From assembly GCF_000340215.1 (NCBI RefSeq), contig NW_006921535.1, forward strand, positions 1,244,483 through 1,308,482: a DNA stretch of 64,000 nucleotides, given 5' to 3'. The DNA comes from Pseudocercospora fijiensis CIRAD86. Its lineage: Eukaryota; Ascomycota; Dothideomycetes; Mycosphaerellales; Mycosphaerellaceae. The notes below the pieces were generated by a model. The model was not told the DNA's origin. It ran no database searches and was given only the letters and a program-made list of their open reading frames with translations. This document shows, one piece after another, positions 1-10,116 of the stretch. A program made the translations under genes and the position numbers. The number at the start of each line of letters is the position of its first letter. Within the stretch, counting starts at the first letter, position 1.

Positions 1-728
1 GCTCTAAAAGGTCACAACTTCAGCCTTTGCCATTGACAGTTAGACACAAAACGTGAAAAGGGGCAAACCATCGCTTTCGCTTGAGCACATGGAAATGGCC
101 TTTGGGTATCGGTTACGCGTCTCTAATGGCCCACGCCTTGTAAAAGTCTAGCCATAAATGGGTTACTGGACTTATTAAACTGTCTTCAAACAGTGACGAT
201 AGTCTCAGATCACGGGATAGCTGTACATTGAGGGACCAGCTGTCAAGCACTGTGTGAAAGCGGATCTGCCTTAAGGGCACCCAGGAAACCAAACTTGAAC
301 ACCTAGATATTGCGATGAACTCGAGACGGACACACCAGGGCCGAGATGCTATGATAGCTGCTTATTGCAAGAGGACATCACAGCATGAGAAGTAATCTTT
401 CCACGGTTCTTAGAGCACGACCAAACGTATGGGGTTTAGTAATATGAATATGCTGAACTTGCCAAAAGGGCTCACAAAGAGCTGCTCTTTAGTTCGTCAA
501 GACTATGCACAAGTAGAATCGAAATTGCCATCCTATCAATATGCGTGGTCTGCGTCAATGCACCAACGGGGTATCTTTATCGATCATCAAAAACACGATC
601 AACTCCTCCTGTGAAATGCATTCCTGCCCGAACCCGAATCATCAGCCGTCTAGACGTTCCCATGATGCTCTGAATGCTATGTCTGTCATAACGCTTGACT
701 TCAAATCACATATCCGCACTCATTTGCT
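1..728. other. Intergenic, no gene recognised
   Basis: No reading frame here has recognisable protein features. The short open frames at 429-825 overlap one another and have random composition. I see no repeat or RNA gene. Confidence 0.5.
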
Positions 729-1586
729 TCACACATGCCTGCGCTTCCCACCTCTACCTGTTCCACTGCCATCCTTGCGATCGCTGCCATCGTTGATACC
801 GGAAATGTCAAAAAAGTCTGGGTAAGGAATTTTGCGCTTGCTGCCAGATGCTGCTCCGAGGTTGAAACTCAGTGTCGGTGTGTTGCTGCCATTGTTCCGT
901 CTGTTGTGGTTGGAGTGGCGGGTGCTTCGAGTCGGTCGCTGGACGATGCGGACTGCTTCGGCACTAGATGGGTTGGAAGAGGCGGTGAAAGCTTGGATTG
1001 GTGGTGCTGGGTTTGAGGCGTCCATCTCCATGTCTGCGTTCGTATCTCTGTCATGGGTTGAGACTGGGTATGCGTGGTTTGACTCGAAGGTGAAGTCGCT
1101 CTGTGGTAGTGATCGTTGGTGCAATGGTGCCTGTGGTGGCTCAGATACGACTCGTCGTGGTGTGGAGATCTCTTCGGCAAGATCACTACTTGAGAGCGGC
1201 AGATGTGGTTTTCTCTGGACTTCTGGGCTCGAACTTCGCTCGGTGGCTTTGTCGTCGTCCTTGACGGTGGTAATGTTCGTATCATCGTCGTCTTCTGCAT
1301 GAGCGGCACCTGCCTGGCGTGTGGGGTCTGTATCCAATCGCTCGGTGGCCCACTGCCTCACTCTCCAACCCTCGCCATCCATGAGACCGAGATTCTCCTT
1401 GTCCAAAAATGCCAACAAGTCATCCAAAGCATCTTGGTATCCGCCTGCTCGTGCTGTATTCTGGCTCGCTACGGCATTTCTGTATAGATCGGTGACGCTT
1501 CTGGCGGCATTTCGAAAGTCGGCGGCAAGGTCATACTCGCCCCTCTGACGTGGCAGCGATGTCGAGAGGTGCCGCATGGAGTCCAT
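729..1586 (-). CDS. HAPSTR1/TAPR1-like (DUF4588) protein
   Basis: Intronless gene encoding 285 aa from the ATG at 1586. An in-frame ATG at 1709 would add 41 proline-rich residues, but the conserved-looking block starts just after the internal ATG. Residues about 15-65 (EYDLAADFRNAARSVTDLY, then GGYQDALDDLLAFL) match the pattern of the DUF4588 family, whose human member C16orf72/HAPSTR1 binds the ubiquitin ligase HUWE1 and modulates stress responses. The rest is acidic, Ser/Pro-rich and probably disordered. It ends in a basic Gly/Arg/Lys-rich tail that could act as a nuclear localisation signal (inference). It is transcribed divergently from the calponin gene across about 670 bp. The family assignment rests on the short N-terminal motif only. 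Function in fungi is not known to me. Confidence 0.6.
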   Translation of the reverse strand: MDSMRHLSTSLPRQRGEYDLAADFRNAARSVTDLYRNAVASQNTARAGGYQDALDDLLAFLDKENLGLMDGEGWRVRQWATERLDTDPTRQAGAAHAEDDDDTNITTVKDDDKATERSSSPEVQRKPHLPLSSSDLAEEISTPRRVVSEPPQAPLHQRSLPQSDFTFESNHAYPVSTHDRDTNADMEMDASNPAPPIQAFTASSNPSSAEAVRIVQRPTRSTRHSNHNRRNNGSNTPTLSFNLGAASGSKRKIPYPDFFDISGINDGSDRKDGSGTGRGGKRRHV

Positions 1587-2255
1587 GGTGGTAGTGTGTG
1601 TTTGCTGCCAGTCGAGGTGTGGTGTGTACAAAGGAAAGGGAGAAGGGGCGCTGGCCGAGGGGGGAGCACAAAGGTGCAGTCGTGCTAAGCTGGACTTCAG
1701 CAGACCCAAATGAAGGTGACGGCGGTGCCCGATGTGGAGAAGGGAAAGTTCTGCGCCGACGAAGTGGGTGCTGGCGCAGCCTCCTCAGTGCTGGTGAATG
1801 TGTGTATTGTGCGGAGAGAGTTACATATGTATTAAAAGTGAAGCATGATCTCAGACTTGCTTTGTTGTTGTTGTCGTCGTCGATCTGCGATGCCCTTCCC
1901 GCTCCTCGCTTGCCGCTGCCATCATCCCGGACCGCACGTGCCTGATCCTCTCATGGCCCAGCACCCACGGGCCACCACCCACCACCACCCACCCAGGCAC
2001 CACCCCACCAGTCGTGACTCGTCAGACGTCAGTCGTCACTGCTCGCGCTTGAATTGTGTCGTTCTACCGTACGGAAGGGATCCTGGCACAATAGCACCAA
2101 ATATTCAATGGCATTGGCCGAACAGTCACTCCCTCAGCCACTCCGAATCTCCGTCCAGCCTCGCGGTATGATGAAATGCTGATCTCTGTCGCCTAGACCA
2201 TAATTCGACATTTTCCCTTCCTGGCCATTCCTCCCTTTCCCGAGCACACCACACC
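1587..2255. promoter_or_regulatory. Shared divergent promoter region
   Basis: This stretch separates the head-to-head DUF4588 and calponin genes and presumably holds both promoters. A CAC/CCA-rich run lies at about 1960-2010. I cannot define individual binding sites. Confidence 0.35.
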
Positions 2256-4325
2256 ATGGCATCTGTAACGTCCCTCGATCAGGACATGCGCAACTTGCGC
2301 CTATCTCGATACACTCCGCAGGCAGCAAACGAGGCACGAACTTGGATAGAACGTACCTTGGGCGAGAAGCTGCCTTCTGGAGACTTGCTAGAAGGATTAA
2401 AAGATGGCGTCGCATTATGCAAACTGGCAAATCTCGCGGTCCAAGGCAAGGCTGGCTCGATCAAGTTCAAGGCCAGTCCCATGCCTTTCATCCAGATGGA
2501 GAACATCAGCCATTTCCTGAAGGCCTGCGAAATGCCACCTCTGAACATGCCAGCACATGATCGCTTCCTGACTGTCGATCTGTTCGAGCAGAAGGACCCA
2601 GCACAAGTACTACAATGCCTAAGCGCATTCAGCAGGCAGGCGCATAATCTCAACCCGTCGAGATTTACATCTACAATTGGGCCTCGAAAGGCAGGAGGTA
2701 CCATGTCTCCAGCGACCACGGGCGGAGGCTACACAAATGGTGGCAGCATGCGACGCGCACCAAGTCCGACCAAACCCTCGGTTGCCATGCCTACAAACAC
2801 CCGTGCCATGAGCCCGGCACTTACAGGAGGATCGAACAGCTCGCGACAATCAGCCACAAAGTCTCCAGAAGGTCCGGTTAGCAGCTGGAGTAATAGAGCC
2901 GATGAGACAAAGACAGCGCCTGCATGGAACATCCACCAGTACGGTTACATGGGAGGAGCATCGCAGGGCAATCAAGGCATTAGCTTTGGCGCGAGGCGGC
3001 AGATTACTAGTCAAGCCCCTGCAGTGCCATCTCTAGCCGAGAAGCAGAAGCTACGAAAGCAGAAAGAGGAAGAAGAGGAGCGAGCACGACAGCAAGCTGC
3101 GGAAGAGCGTGAGCGGCGCGCGAGAGACGTGCAGCAAGCAGAGGAGCGGGCAAGACTGGAAGAGGAACGAAAATGGGAAGAGGAGACCAAGCGAAATCGC
3201 GAAGAGGAGAGGCAGCGTCTGGAACAGCAAAAACGAGAATGGGAAGAACAAGAGCGGAAGTGGAGGGAAGAGGAGCAACAAGAAGAGCTTCGCAGACGAG
3301 AAGATGCTGAGCTGCAAGCTAAGATGAGTGCACGGAAGCCGCCTGAGAAGCCTAGGGTGCCCAGCTCGAGCATCCTACGTGGCCAGACTCTATCACAATG
3401 GCAGAAAGAACAAACCGCATTATCTGCAGTGACAGTAGGCTCTCCTGAGAGTACTGAGACGCCAGAACAGCGCAGAGTGAGAGAACTCGAGAAACAGCTT
3501 GAAGAAGCACGAGAACGCGAACGACAATATCAGGCCGAGCGGGAGGAGCGGTTACGAAAAGGCACGGGCGAGTCTGGGTCTCGGCCCAGCACCGCAGATA
3601 CTGCACGACCAAGTAGCGCACAGCAGAGCGATGTCAGCTGGGCAGGCGATGAGCGCGAATTCTCACGAAAGCAGTTACACGCCGAGCCAGCGGCGGCCCG
3701 CCCAACTCAAGTCGGCGCTCAGAGACCTCTGCCTGCAAAGCCCGAAGCAGCACCAAGCCTGCCATCACGTCCACTCCCTGAGCCAGCAGTTTCGACCCCA
3801 CCCCCCTCACTACCCGCAAGAGGTCAACCATCACCATTCACAAGACCGCTTCCAACACCCAAGCATGACCCAGAGCCAGCACCGCAACCCGAACCAGAGA
3901 TATTTGAGCAACGCCAACCGAATCGGACAGAAGCGTTTCTCGCCAGCAATCCAGCTCCAGCAACTACAGGACCTCGAATATCTTCATCTCAAGAGGCCGG
4001 CGATACCTCGCTCGAGCAACAACGACTACGCGACTCCCGTGTAGCCTCACAGCAAAAGACGAAAGCTGGCGGCTGGGCGAGTAAGTCACTCTTGGAACGA
4101 GAAATGGAGCGTGAGCGAGAAAGGCAGAAGGAATGGGAGGCCAACCAGGAAGCGACTAAGAGTGCACCGCGAGACGCGAGCCAGGGAATTGGAGAGGGAC
4201 AGACGTGGGATGTCAACCAGTATGGTTATATGGGAGGTGATTCCATGAACAAAGGCTCAAGCGTTGGCAGCGGCATCAATATTGGTGGTCGCCGGCAGAT
4301 TATTGGTCCTAGACCGCAGAAGTAG
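2256..4325 (+). CDS. Calponin/transgelin-type actin-binding protein
   Basis: Single exon, 689 aa; the ATG at 2256 directly precedes the conserved N-terminus. Residues about 20-130 form a calponin-homology domain (EARTWIERTLGE, then DGVALCKLAN). Two calponin (CLIK-type) repeats with the core QYGYMGG follow: one at residues about 224-250, the second at about 651-683 near the C-terminus, each followed by an arginine-rich RRQI. Between them lie a highly charged Glu/Arg/Lys/Gln coiled coil (about 262-370), a second shorter coil (about 405-430), and a long Pro/Ser-rich segment. Yeast Scp1 and S. pombe Stg1 are about 200 aa and bundle actin in cortical patches; this protein is over three times longer, as in filamentous fungi. 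A role in actin bundling or cross-linking is inferred from the domains. It is convergent with Nup85, with about 230 bp between stop codons. Confidence 0.88.
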   Translation: MASVTSLDQDMRNLRLSRYTPQAANEARTWIERTLGEKLPSGDLLEGLKDGVALCKLANLAVQGKAGSIKFKASPMPFIQMENISHFLKACEMPPLNMPAHDRFLTVDLFEQKDPAQVLQCLSAFSRQAHNLNPSRFTSTIGPRKAGGTMSPATTGGGYTNGGSMRRAPSPTKPSVAMPTNTRAMSPALTGGSNSSRQSATKSPEGPVSSWSNRADETKTAPAWNIHQYGYMGGASQGNQGISFGARRQITSQAPAVPSLAEKQKLRKQKEEEEERARQQAAEERERRARDVQQAEERARLEEERKWEEETKRNREEERQRLEQQKREWEEQERKWREEEQQEELRRREDAELQAKMSARKPPEKPRVPSSSILRGQTLSQWQKEQTALSAVTVGSPESTETPEQRRVRELEKQLEEARERERQYQAEREERLRKGTGESGSRPSTADTARPSSAQQSDVSWAGDEREFSRKQLHAEPAAARPTQVGAQRPLPAKPEAAPSLPSRPLPEPAVSTPPPSLPARGQPSPFTRPLPTPKHDPEPAPQPEPEIFEQRQPNRTEAFLASNPAPATTGPRISSSQEAGDTSLEQQRLRDSRVASQQKTKAGGWASKSLLEREMERERERQKEWEANQEATKSAPRDASQGIGEGQTWDVNQYGYMGGDSMNKGSSVGSGINIGGRRQIIGPRPQK

Positions 4326-4553
4326 AGATGATTCGGCATGGCATGGCATGGCATATACGATGTAACGCAGCGAAAAATTGATTGACCGGCTTCTTTCTTC
4401 ATTACATGTGATTCTCCCATTTTCGCGTTCCGATCCATCCTGCCTGACACTGCTGATGAAGGTGAATTGTTGTTTATCAGACGAAAGAGAATTTCATGGA
4501 TCTTCACACAATCATGGCGTTGGCAAGTCTCGTCTCATATTACCAGGTCTATC

Positions 4554-7500
4554 CTACCAATTCAACTTTCCGCCCCAGCCACTAGCGACTTCCTTCACCA
4601 ATGCTTCTCTCACCAACTTGACAACTGACATCTCACTCGCCTCAATTCCACTCTGTACCAGTCCTTGCCTCCAATCCCAAGCTCTTTGCATTTTCTCGCC
4701 CTTCTTCAAAGCCTCTCTTGAAGCAATCATGCTATTCGAAGCCAACATCTCCCAGCTCGAGCTTTCACTGAAATTGCTTTTCTGTTTCTTGAACGGTCCG
4801 GATGCAGTACTCGTCTCCTCTCGATACGCATTGAGAGATGCTGACAGTAGGCTCTCAGCATTTTCTCGAATGCGGCGTGGCGCGGCGATGAAATCTTCTA
4901 AAACGCCGAGCAGAGAGAAGACTTGGTGTTGAGTGAAGATGCGCTGGCTCTGGCCTAAAAGTGGGAGTGTTTCGCCGAAAAGGGCTAAGAGGCCATCAAC
5001 AGGGACCACGGTCTCGGCTTCTTGATCGAAAAGACCGCCTGGAATGCAATCAGAAGCAGACTTTATTACTGCGAATATTGATGCAGCGGCTTGGCGTTTG
5101 CGCTCGAGAGGTCCCGCCGCACGAGTGGTTGCTTCAGTGACGAATCCCTGGTCTCGTAGCTCGTAAAAGCGACGCAATGTTGCGTAGCCACTGAGGTGCT
5201 TCGAAAGAAGGGTGGCGGCTTCCAAATCGACGTGTCCAAGTTGCTTGAGAGCAGGTCGGTCTTTAGTGATCAGTTGTGAAAGCTTGGCGTCAATCAGACG
5301 ATGGTCGGGCATCGCAATGGAGTGCAGCAAACACAGCGAGGTTATGTGTGAAACAGTAGCCTTGAGCTTCTCCTCAGCATGTGCACGTGCGTAGTAGATG
5401 AGCGCTGGGCCGAAGACTTGGTTATCGTTCTCGGCGAGCTTGTCGGCGTAGCGTTCAGCAATCGCCTTGCGCTGGTCGGACTGTCCGAGCTGATCGCACA
5501 CGTTGAGGACTTTGTCTACGGTCTCTTCCGTCGACAGTTCGAGCTTCTCTAAGAGATCTGCAATGCGAGTGCTCGCCTCGCGTTGCTGGTCCAGGCGGCT
5601 CAGAATGTTGACTGCGAGTTCCCAACCTTCTTTGTCACCGATCTGGTCCAAGGTTAGCAAAATTGTAATCGATACGAGCAGGAGAACTTACGCTGGGTTT
5701 CTCGAAGAGAAGCTCTGCATATTGCTCCAGTATCTCATCTCTGTCCTGATCCGTAGGCGATAACTGTGTCGGTGCTTGCGAAAGCAAAAGAAGATCTTCC
5801 CTATCAAAGCCTTGGTCCGCGAAGCCTCCTCGAGTTGTTGGCAGCCATCGGTCTGAAGCAGCAATCTCAACCACCGAGACCGATATTAATATGCTGAAGC
5901 GGCGCAAGGCAAAGATCGCGCCACCGATATTTTCTTCCAAGATGCACGCCAAACCAAGCTGGGTATGATCAGTGAAGTCTGGTATGAAGACATTCTTCAT
6001 TTCCCGTCCCTGTTCATCGATTTCTGCCGGTTGCTCTTGCACACGAGCGAATGCGTCCGCGAGGCGCTTCCTGTATGTCTGCAGCGGCGCAACGTCTACC
6101 TCTCGCTGGCGCGACGCCCGGCTCCTAGCTGTGTTCGCACTGCGCTCCTCGTCGGCAGTATCCCACCAGACTGTCAAGTAGATGGAGCCCTCCAGCCAGT
6201 CCTGTGCAGTCATGATAATGTCGTCTGGCTCTCCGAGCATCATACCATAGAGCAATTTCAGGTTTTGGTAAATGGACCATGGAACCCTGCTCGAGGCTTT
6301 GCGGCTGGCCGTAGACATATTAAGGCTGTTGCCCATGCTGCGCTGGAAGATATTGCTCTCCCCAAGAGACTGTCCCAGATCGTCACCTTCACAGAAAGAC
6401 TCAAGCTCTTCTAATGTGTGTCGCACTCGCTGACGGAAAGTAGTCCATTCGAAGGATTTCGTGTCCCAGTCTTGGTCGCAGTATCCTGGACAGGCTTCCA
6501 AAACTTGTATGCATTGTGTCACGACCTCATCGACGTTGTCGAGCTCCTGGTCCGTGTATCCATTGCTCGCACCATCATCCTCGGCCGTGTAAGCATTTTC
6601 CCAGCCGGCATCTTTCAACAGTCGTACAACCCGGTCGAGCTTTCCTCGCAAAAGAGCCGCATACAGCACATCCCAAAATGACTCGTGATCGCTCGGCGAT
6701 GGCTGGTGCAGATGGATCTCGTCGAAATCGTCTCCAAATGGGTTGTGGTAGGTGTTCAGCCAGTTCAGAAGTGCGTGGGGTAGAGGTATGGTCTGCTGAG
6801 GCTCTGAGGCCGGTACAATTGCTCTAGACGGTCGTGAACCAGCTTGTCGCGGCGAATACGTATGCGGATAGTGCAATTGTAGCAGAAGCGATGCGAGGTA
6901 GTTGGCGTTGGTGAAAGGCTTGCTGGATTTTGGACCAACAGAGGCAGACTTGGTAGCAATATCACTCGATGCCCGCCATAGCTTGGTCAACTGGGCGGCG
7001 GTGTCAGTGAATATGGGCCCGCTCTGCGACGGCTGAGAATCGATCCTCGCAAACATGTCTGAGATTATGCGCTCGCTTTGCAGAATAACCTCGTCGCTCT
7101 CCTCCAGCCTGACCCTGTTCTTGTTCTCCATGTATTTCCTCTTGGACTCGTTCGCGTAGGCCGTCTGTGCTCGAGCTTCGCCATTTCGACTTCGCTTGAG
7201 TCCTCGCGGCGGACTGCTGGCCAGTATCGATACACCAAAAGACTGCGCCGGTCTCAGTGGTTGCGCCGGCGGCAGTTTCGTTGGTGGTTGATGATCCTCC
7301 TCCATTTCTTCGTCCTCATACTCTGCATCGTCGTCTTCCTCGTCGTCTTCCTCGTAATCCGGCGCCTGGAAAGCTCGTCGCGCGTAACGATTGGGGCTCT
7401 TAATGGGATTATATGAGCTGCCAAAACGCGAACTTCGCGGTGGATCTCCTGCTGGCGTGTTGGATGCGACGCTCAGCAGATGTGATGGTGGAGGCCCGGC

Positions 7501-7578
7501 GGGAGTCGTGCTTTGATGGGATGCGAATGTGCGCACCGAGCGCGAGTTGGGAGTGCTCGGCGCCATCCTATGCGACAT
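4554..7578 (-). CDS. nup85: Nucleoporin Nup85
   Basis: Two exons: 7578-5692 and 5642-4554, separated by a 49-nt intron (5691-5643; GTAAGT donor, CTAAC branch point, CAG acceptor, phase 0). The product is 991 aa. An N-terminal disordered and acidic region (about 1-130, with a run of E/D) is followed by an all-helical solenoid. A segment around residues 275-310 (SFWDVLYAALLRGKLDRVV, then LLKDAGW) and the C-terminal helical repeats fit fungal Nup85. Nup85 is a scaffold subunit of the Y-shaped Nup84 (Nup107-160) complex of the nuclear pore. A downstream in-frame ATG at 7566 is an alternative start. Reading through the intron would end 18 codons later, so splicing is required. Assignment is from the overall pattern. 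Confidence 0.85.
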
Positions 7579-7859
7579 ATTGCTGCAGACGTAATTGAGG
7601 TGTTTGTCTATTGACTTTTGTGTCCATAAAACAGCTCCGGGGTCGCGTCACTGGCGTCACGGACTGGCGCGGCGCCGGAGCAACCACCACCGCGCCGAGA
7701 TATTTCTTGGCCACGAACTACACCGTCTCCTAATGATTCTTCTCCCTCCAGTCCTCTATCAACTTGATATAACAACACTATGCTCTGGTCTTGGGATGTA
7801 ACTGGATTCTGCCGACACTTTCCAGGCCTCCCACGACAAATTCAACACTCCTAACCTGC

Positions 7860-8116
7860 TCACTGCTCACCAGCAAATCTCTCAATCGCCTTCGTATCAT
7901 TAATCCTCGGAAACCCAACATCCTCTAGGAAATTCCTTCCCAGCGCCTCACAAAGTGTTTCCCATCCCTCCCTCACGTTAAAAAAACATAAAATTCATTC
8001 TCGGAACAACTTGATGAAGATACTCCAAATGCCTTTCCCAAACATGCTTCCCAGCAGACCACTTTTCAAAGAGATTGAGGGAATGAGGCCCGTGATAAAA
8101 ATTGTAGGATCGAGAT
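7860..8116 (-). pseudogene. Relic of a fungal sulfotransferase (Sulfotransfer_4-like) gene, C-terminal part
   Basis: Minus-strand translation from about 8116 gives YNFYHGPHSLNLFEKWSAGK, continuing to VVPRMNFMFF, then after a one-base shift in a T7 run (7979-7985 region) gives REGWETLCEALGR and FPRINDTKAIERFA before a stop at 7860. These blocks match the C-terminal half of the fungal P-loop sulfotransferase-like family (often annotated NAD-dependent epimerase or Sulfotransfer_4), including the GWE-LC-LG and FPR-ND signatures. An in-frame TGA lies just upstream of 8116, and the N-terminal P-loop half is not recognisable before the neighbouring permease gene. This is a truncated, frameshifted remnant. 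The family call is from memory of its conserved pattern. Confidence 0.6.
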
Positions 8117-8268
8117 ACTCTGTCTATTCAGCCGCTGCCGTATTCATATGTAGCTCTAGGCCCAGGAATGCCTACTGGAAAAAATGATGGATAGCTGAGC
8201 CAGCTGCATAACAAGCTGTTCGCCTACCAAAACTAGTTCTGGCCTCCAGAAATCGTTCTGCGTTGCAT

Positions 8269-10030
8269 CTACAACTTCTCTCCCTTCAAATTTGGTTCAG
8301 CTTCCACTGCAGTCGGCATGACCTCTTCTCCGTATAGCATATTACTACGAATATAGTCCGGCAGAGGACTGCCATCCGAAAAGAAACCCTCCGTCGGCAC
8401 CATAACCTCCCATTCCTTGCTCTCATTCTCGTGAGGACCTCGAGGGTAGACTTGAACAGGCCAGATCAAGCATAGAATGTAGTAAGTGACCGCAGCTCCA
8501 GTGAAAGAAAGGATGAAGCCGCAGTTATCCACGTTCACGACAGTCTGACTGACAGAGCCAGGCTTGATGGCACCCGAGATTCCAGAAATGACAAGAACGA
8601 CGCCCACGGCCCAAGCGACATAGGCTCGTATATTGAAGCCTCGGGTGTAATAGTAAGGAGACCCAGATTCCGGCCGATAAAGCGATGGGACATGAAGATT
8701 GCCACGTCTGGATATCCAGTAATCGACGATCATCACAGCAACAACAGGCGTGATGAGGCAGAGATAAGATCCGAGGAAAGTGAGGAAGTTCTTTGCCGAG
8801 TTGACCAAAAGCCATGGAACCACTGGCCAGACCAGAACATGGCACAAGACCATGCCTCGCACAATCGTGAAATATTTCGGAAAGAGTCCCGAAAGATCGC
8901 AGCCGACGGGAATGGCATTCGAGGACACATTCCTGACAATGGTCGCAAAGCACTGGATGAATGCTCCCAGGAAAACCAGAGTCCTTGCTCCAGGTCCCCA
9001 GAACTCATCCAGAACTCTTCCATACAAATCCCACAAATTCCAATCCGCAACACCGAAATGTTTCGCACCAGCGGCAGTGGTGAAAAGACCAAGCAGTATC
9101 ACAGCAGGCTTGCTGAGGAAGAGTCCAATCGTAAGCGGTACGATATCTCTCGGTCGATTTCCATATCTCGCAAGATCGGCGATATTCACCATAGGCGGCA
9201 CAACTCCAGATACCACAGTATTGATCGCTCTCATGAACGCCCCACCCAGCGCAGATCCCGTCGTTTCCGTCTTCCCCAGATTCAACTCCACGCCATTGAA
9301 TTTGACAAGAGCCCAGATCATTGTGGCGATGTAGGCGATCGGGGAGAGAACCGATTTGACGACGAAGAGGGGACCGGCTTTGCTCGGATGCAGCCAGGCG
9401 AAGGGAAATTGGAGAAGCCAGGTCAGGAAGAAGGCGAGAATTGGTGGTGTGGTGATGCCGGCGGAGGATGGGAGGTGATTGGGGATGTTTTCCCATGAGC
9501 TGCCGAAGATGCAGCGGAGGGAGACGTTCATTGATCGGGATGCGTATTAGGTTTGTGTGCCCATGTAGAAAATTGCGACTGCGGCTCGTATGAAGATGAA
9601 CCATAGACTGCCGTAGATGCCGGCTGAGATACGGGCGTAGAGTGGGAAGCTGGAGCGGTGTTATTAAGTGAATGGAGGATAGGTACGGTTGATGTGTAGC
9701 ATACCCGACATGGTAGAAAATTGGTCCTCTCGAGTTGAAGAAGAGCACCAAGCAGCAGAGAAATGTTCCAACAAAAGCCGCATCGATAATCGTCCACCAA
9801 GTCAAACCAATGGAAAACAGCGTAGATCCAATATTGTAGGTCGTCGGCGAAAATGCAATACTGAACTGAAAGGCAAAATAATAGAACGGACTCCAGTTCC
9901 TCCGCTCAGGCGGAGTCGGTTCGAGATCCACATTCGACCACTTGCCACACGATGGCTTCGCTTCATGATCGCCTCTTTCCTCTTTCTGCAACTCCGCGAT
10001 GGCGCGCAACTTTGATGGAAAGAAAGGCAT
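8269..10030 (-). pseudogene. NCS1-family nucleobase/nucleoside permease with in-frame stop
   Basis: Exon 1 runs 10030-9705 and exon 2 from 9649 to 8269. The intron is 55 nt (9704-9650; GTATGC to CAG, phase 2). The start at 10030 precedes SNVDLEPTPPERRNW, the typical NCS1 entry into TM1. The frame continues through HVGFPLYARISAGIYGSLWF, YMGTQT, LRCIFGSSW and about 12 hydrophobic segments to a hydrophilic tail; a full reading would be 568 codons. NCS1 permeases import uracil, allantoin, uridine or thiamine across the plasma membrane; the substrate cannot be told here. A TAA at 9547-9549 interrupts the frame after codon 142, exactly where the family has a tyrosine (GTQT-Y-Y). The downstream 420-codon frame from 9531 lacks TM1-TM4. 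It is either a young pseudogene or a sequence error; the rest of the frame is intact. Confidence 0.7.
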
Positions 10031-10064
10031 AGTGGAAAAGTATGAAAGCAGCTTACCACGCGCC

Positions 10065-10116
10065 AGAAAGCCGACTACTGCTGCATGGAAAGAAAGCCGA
10101 CTACTGCTGCATGGAA
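10065..10116. repeat. 26-bp perfect tandem duplication
   Basis: Two adjacent identical 26-bp copies (10065-10090 and 10091-10116), each beginning AGAAAGCCGACTACTGCTGC, lie in the 5' leader of the permease gene. The frame stays open across them, but both copies lie upstream of the chosen start. Confidence 0.85.

Noticed and set aside
8692..9498. 268-codon plus-strand frame
   Set aside because: It lies wholly antisense to the NCS1 permease, and its very basic Arg/Ser composition mirrors the hydrophobic coding strand.
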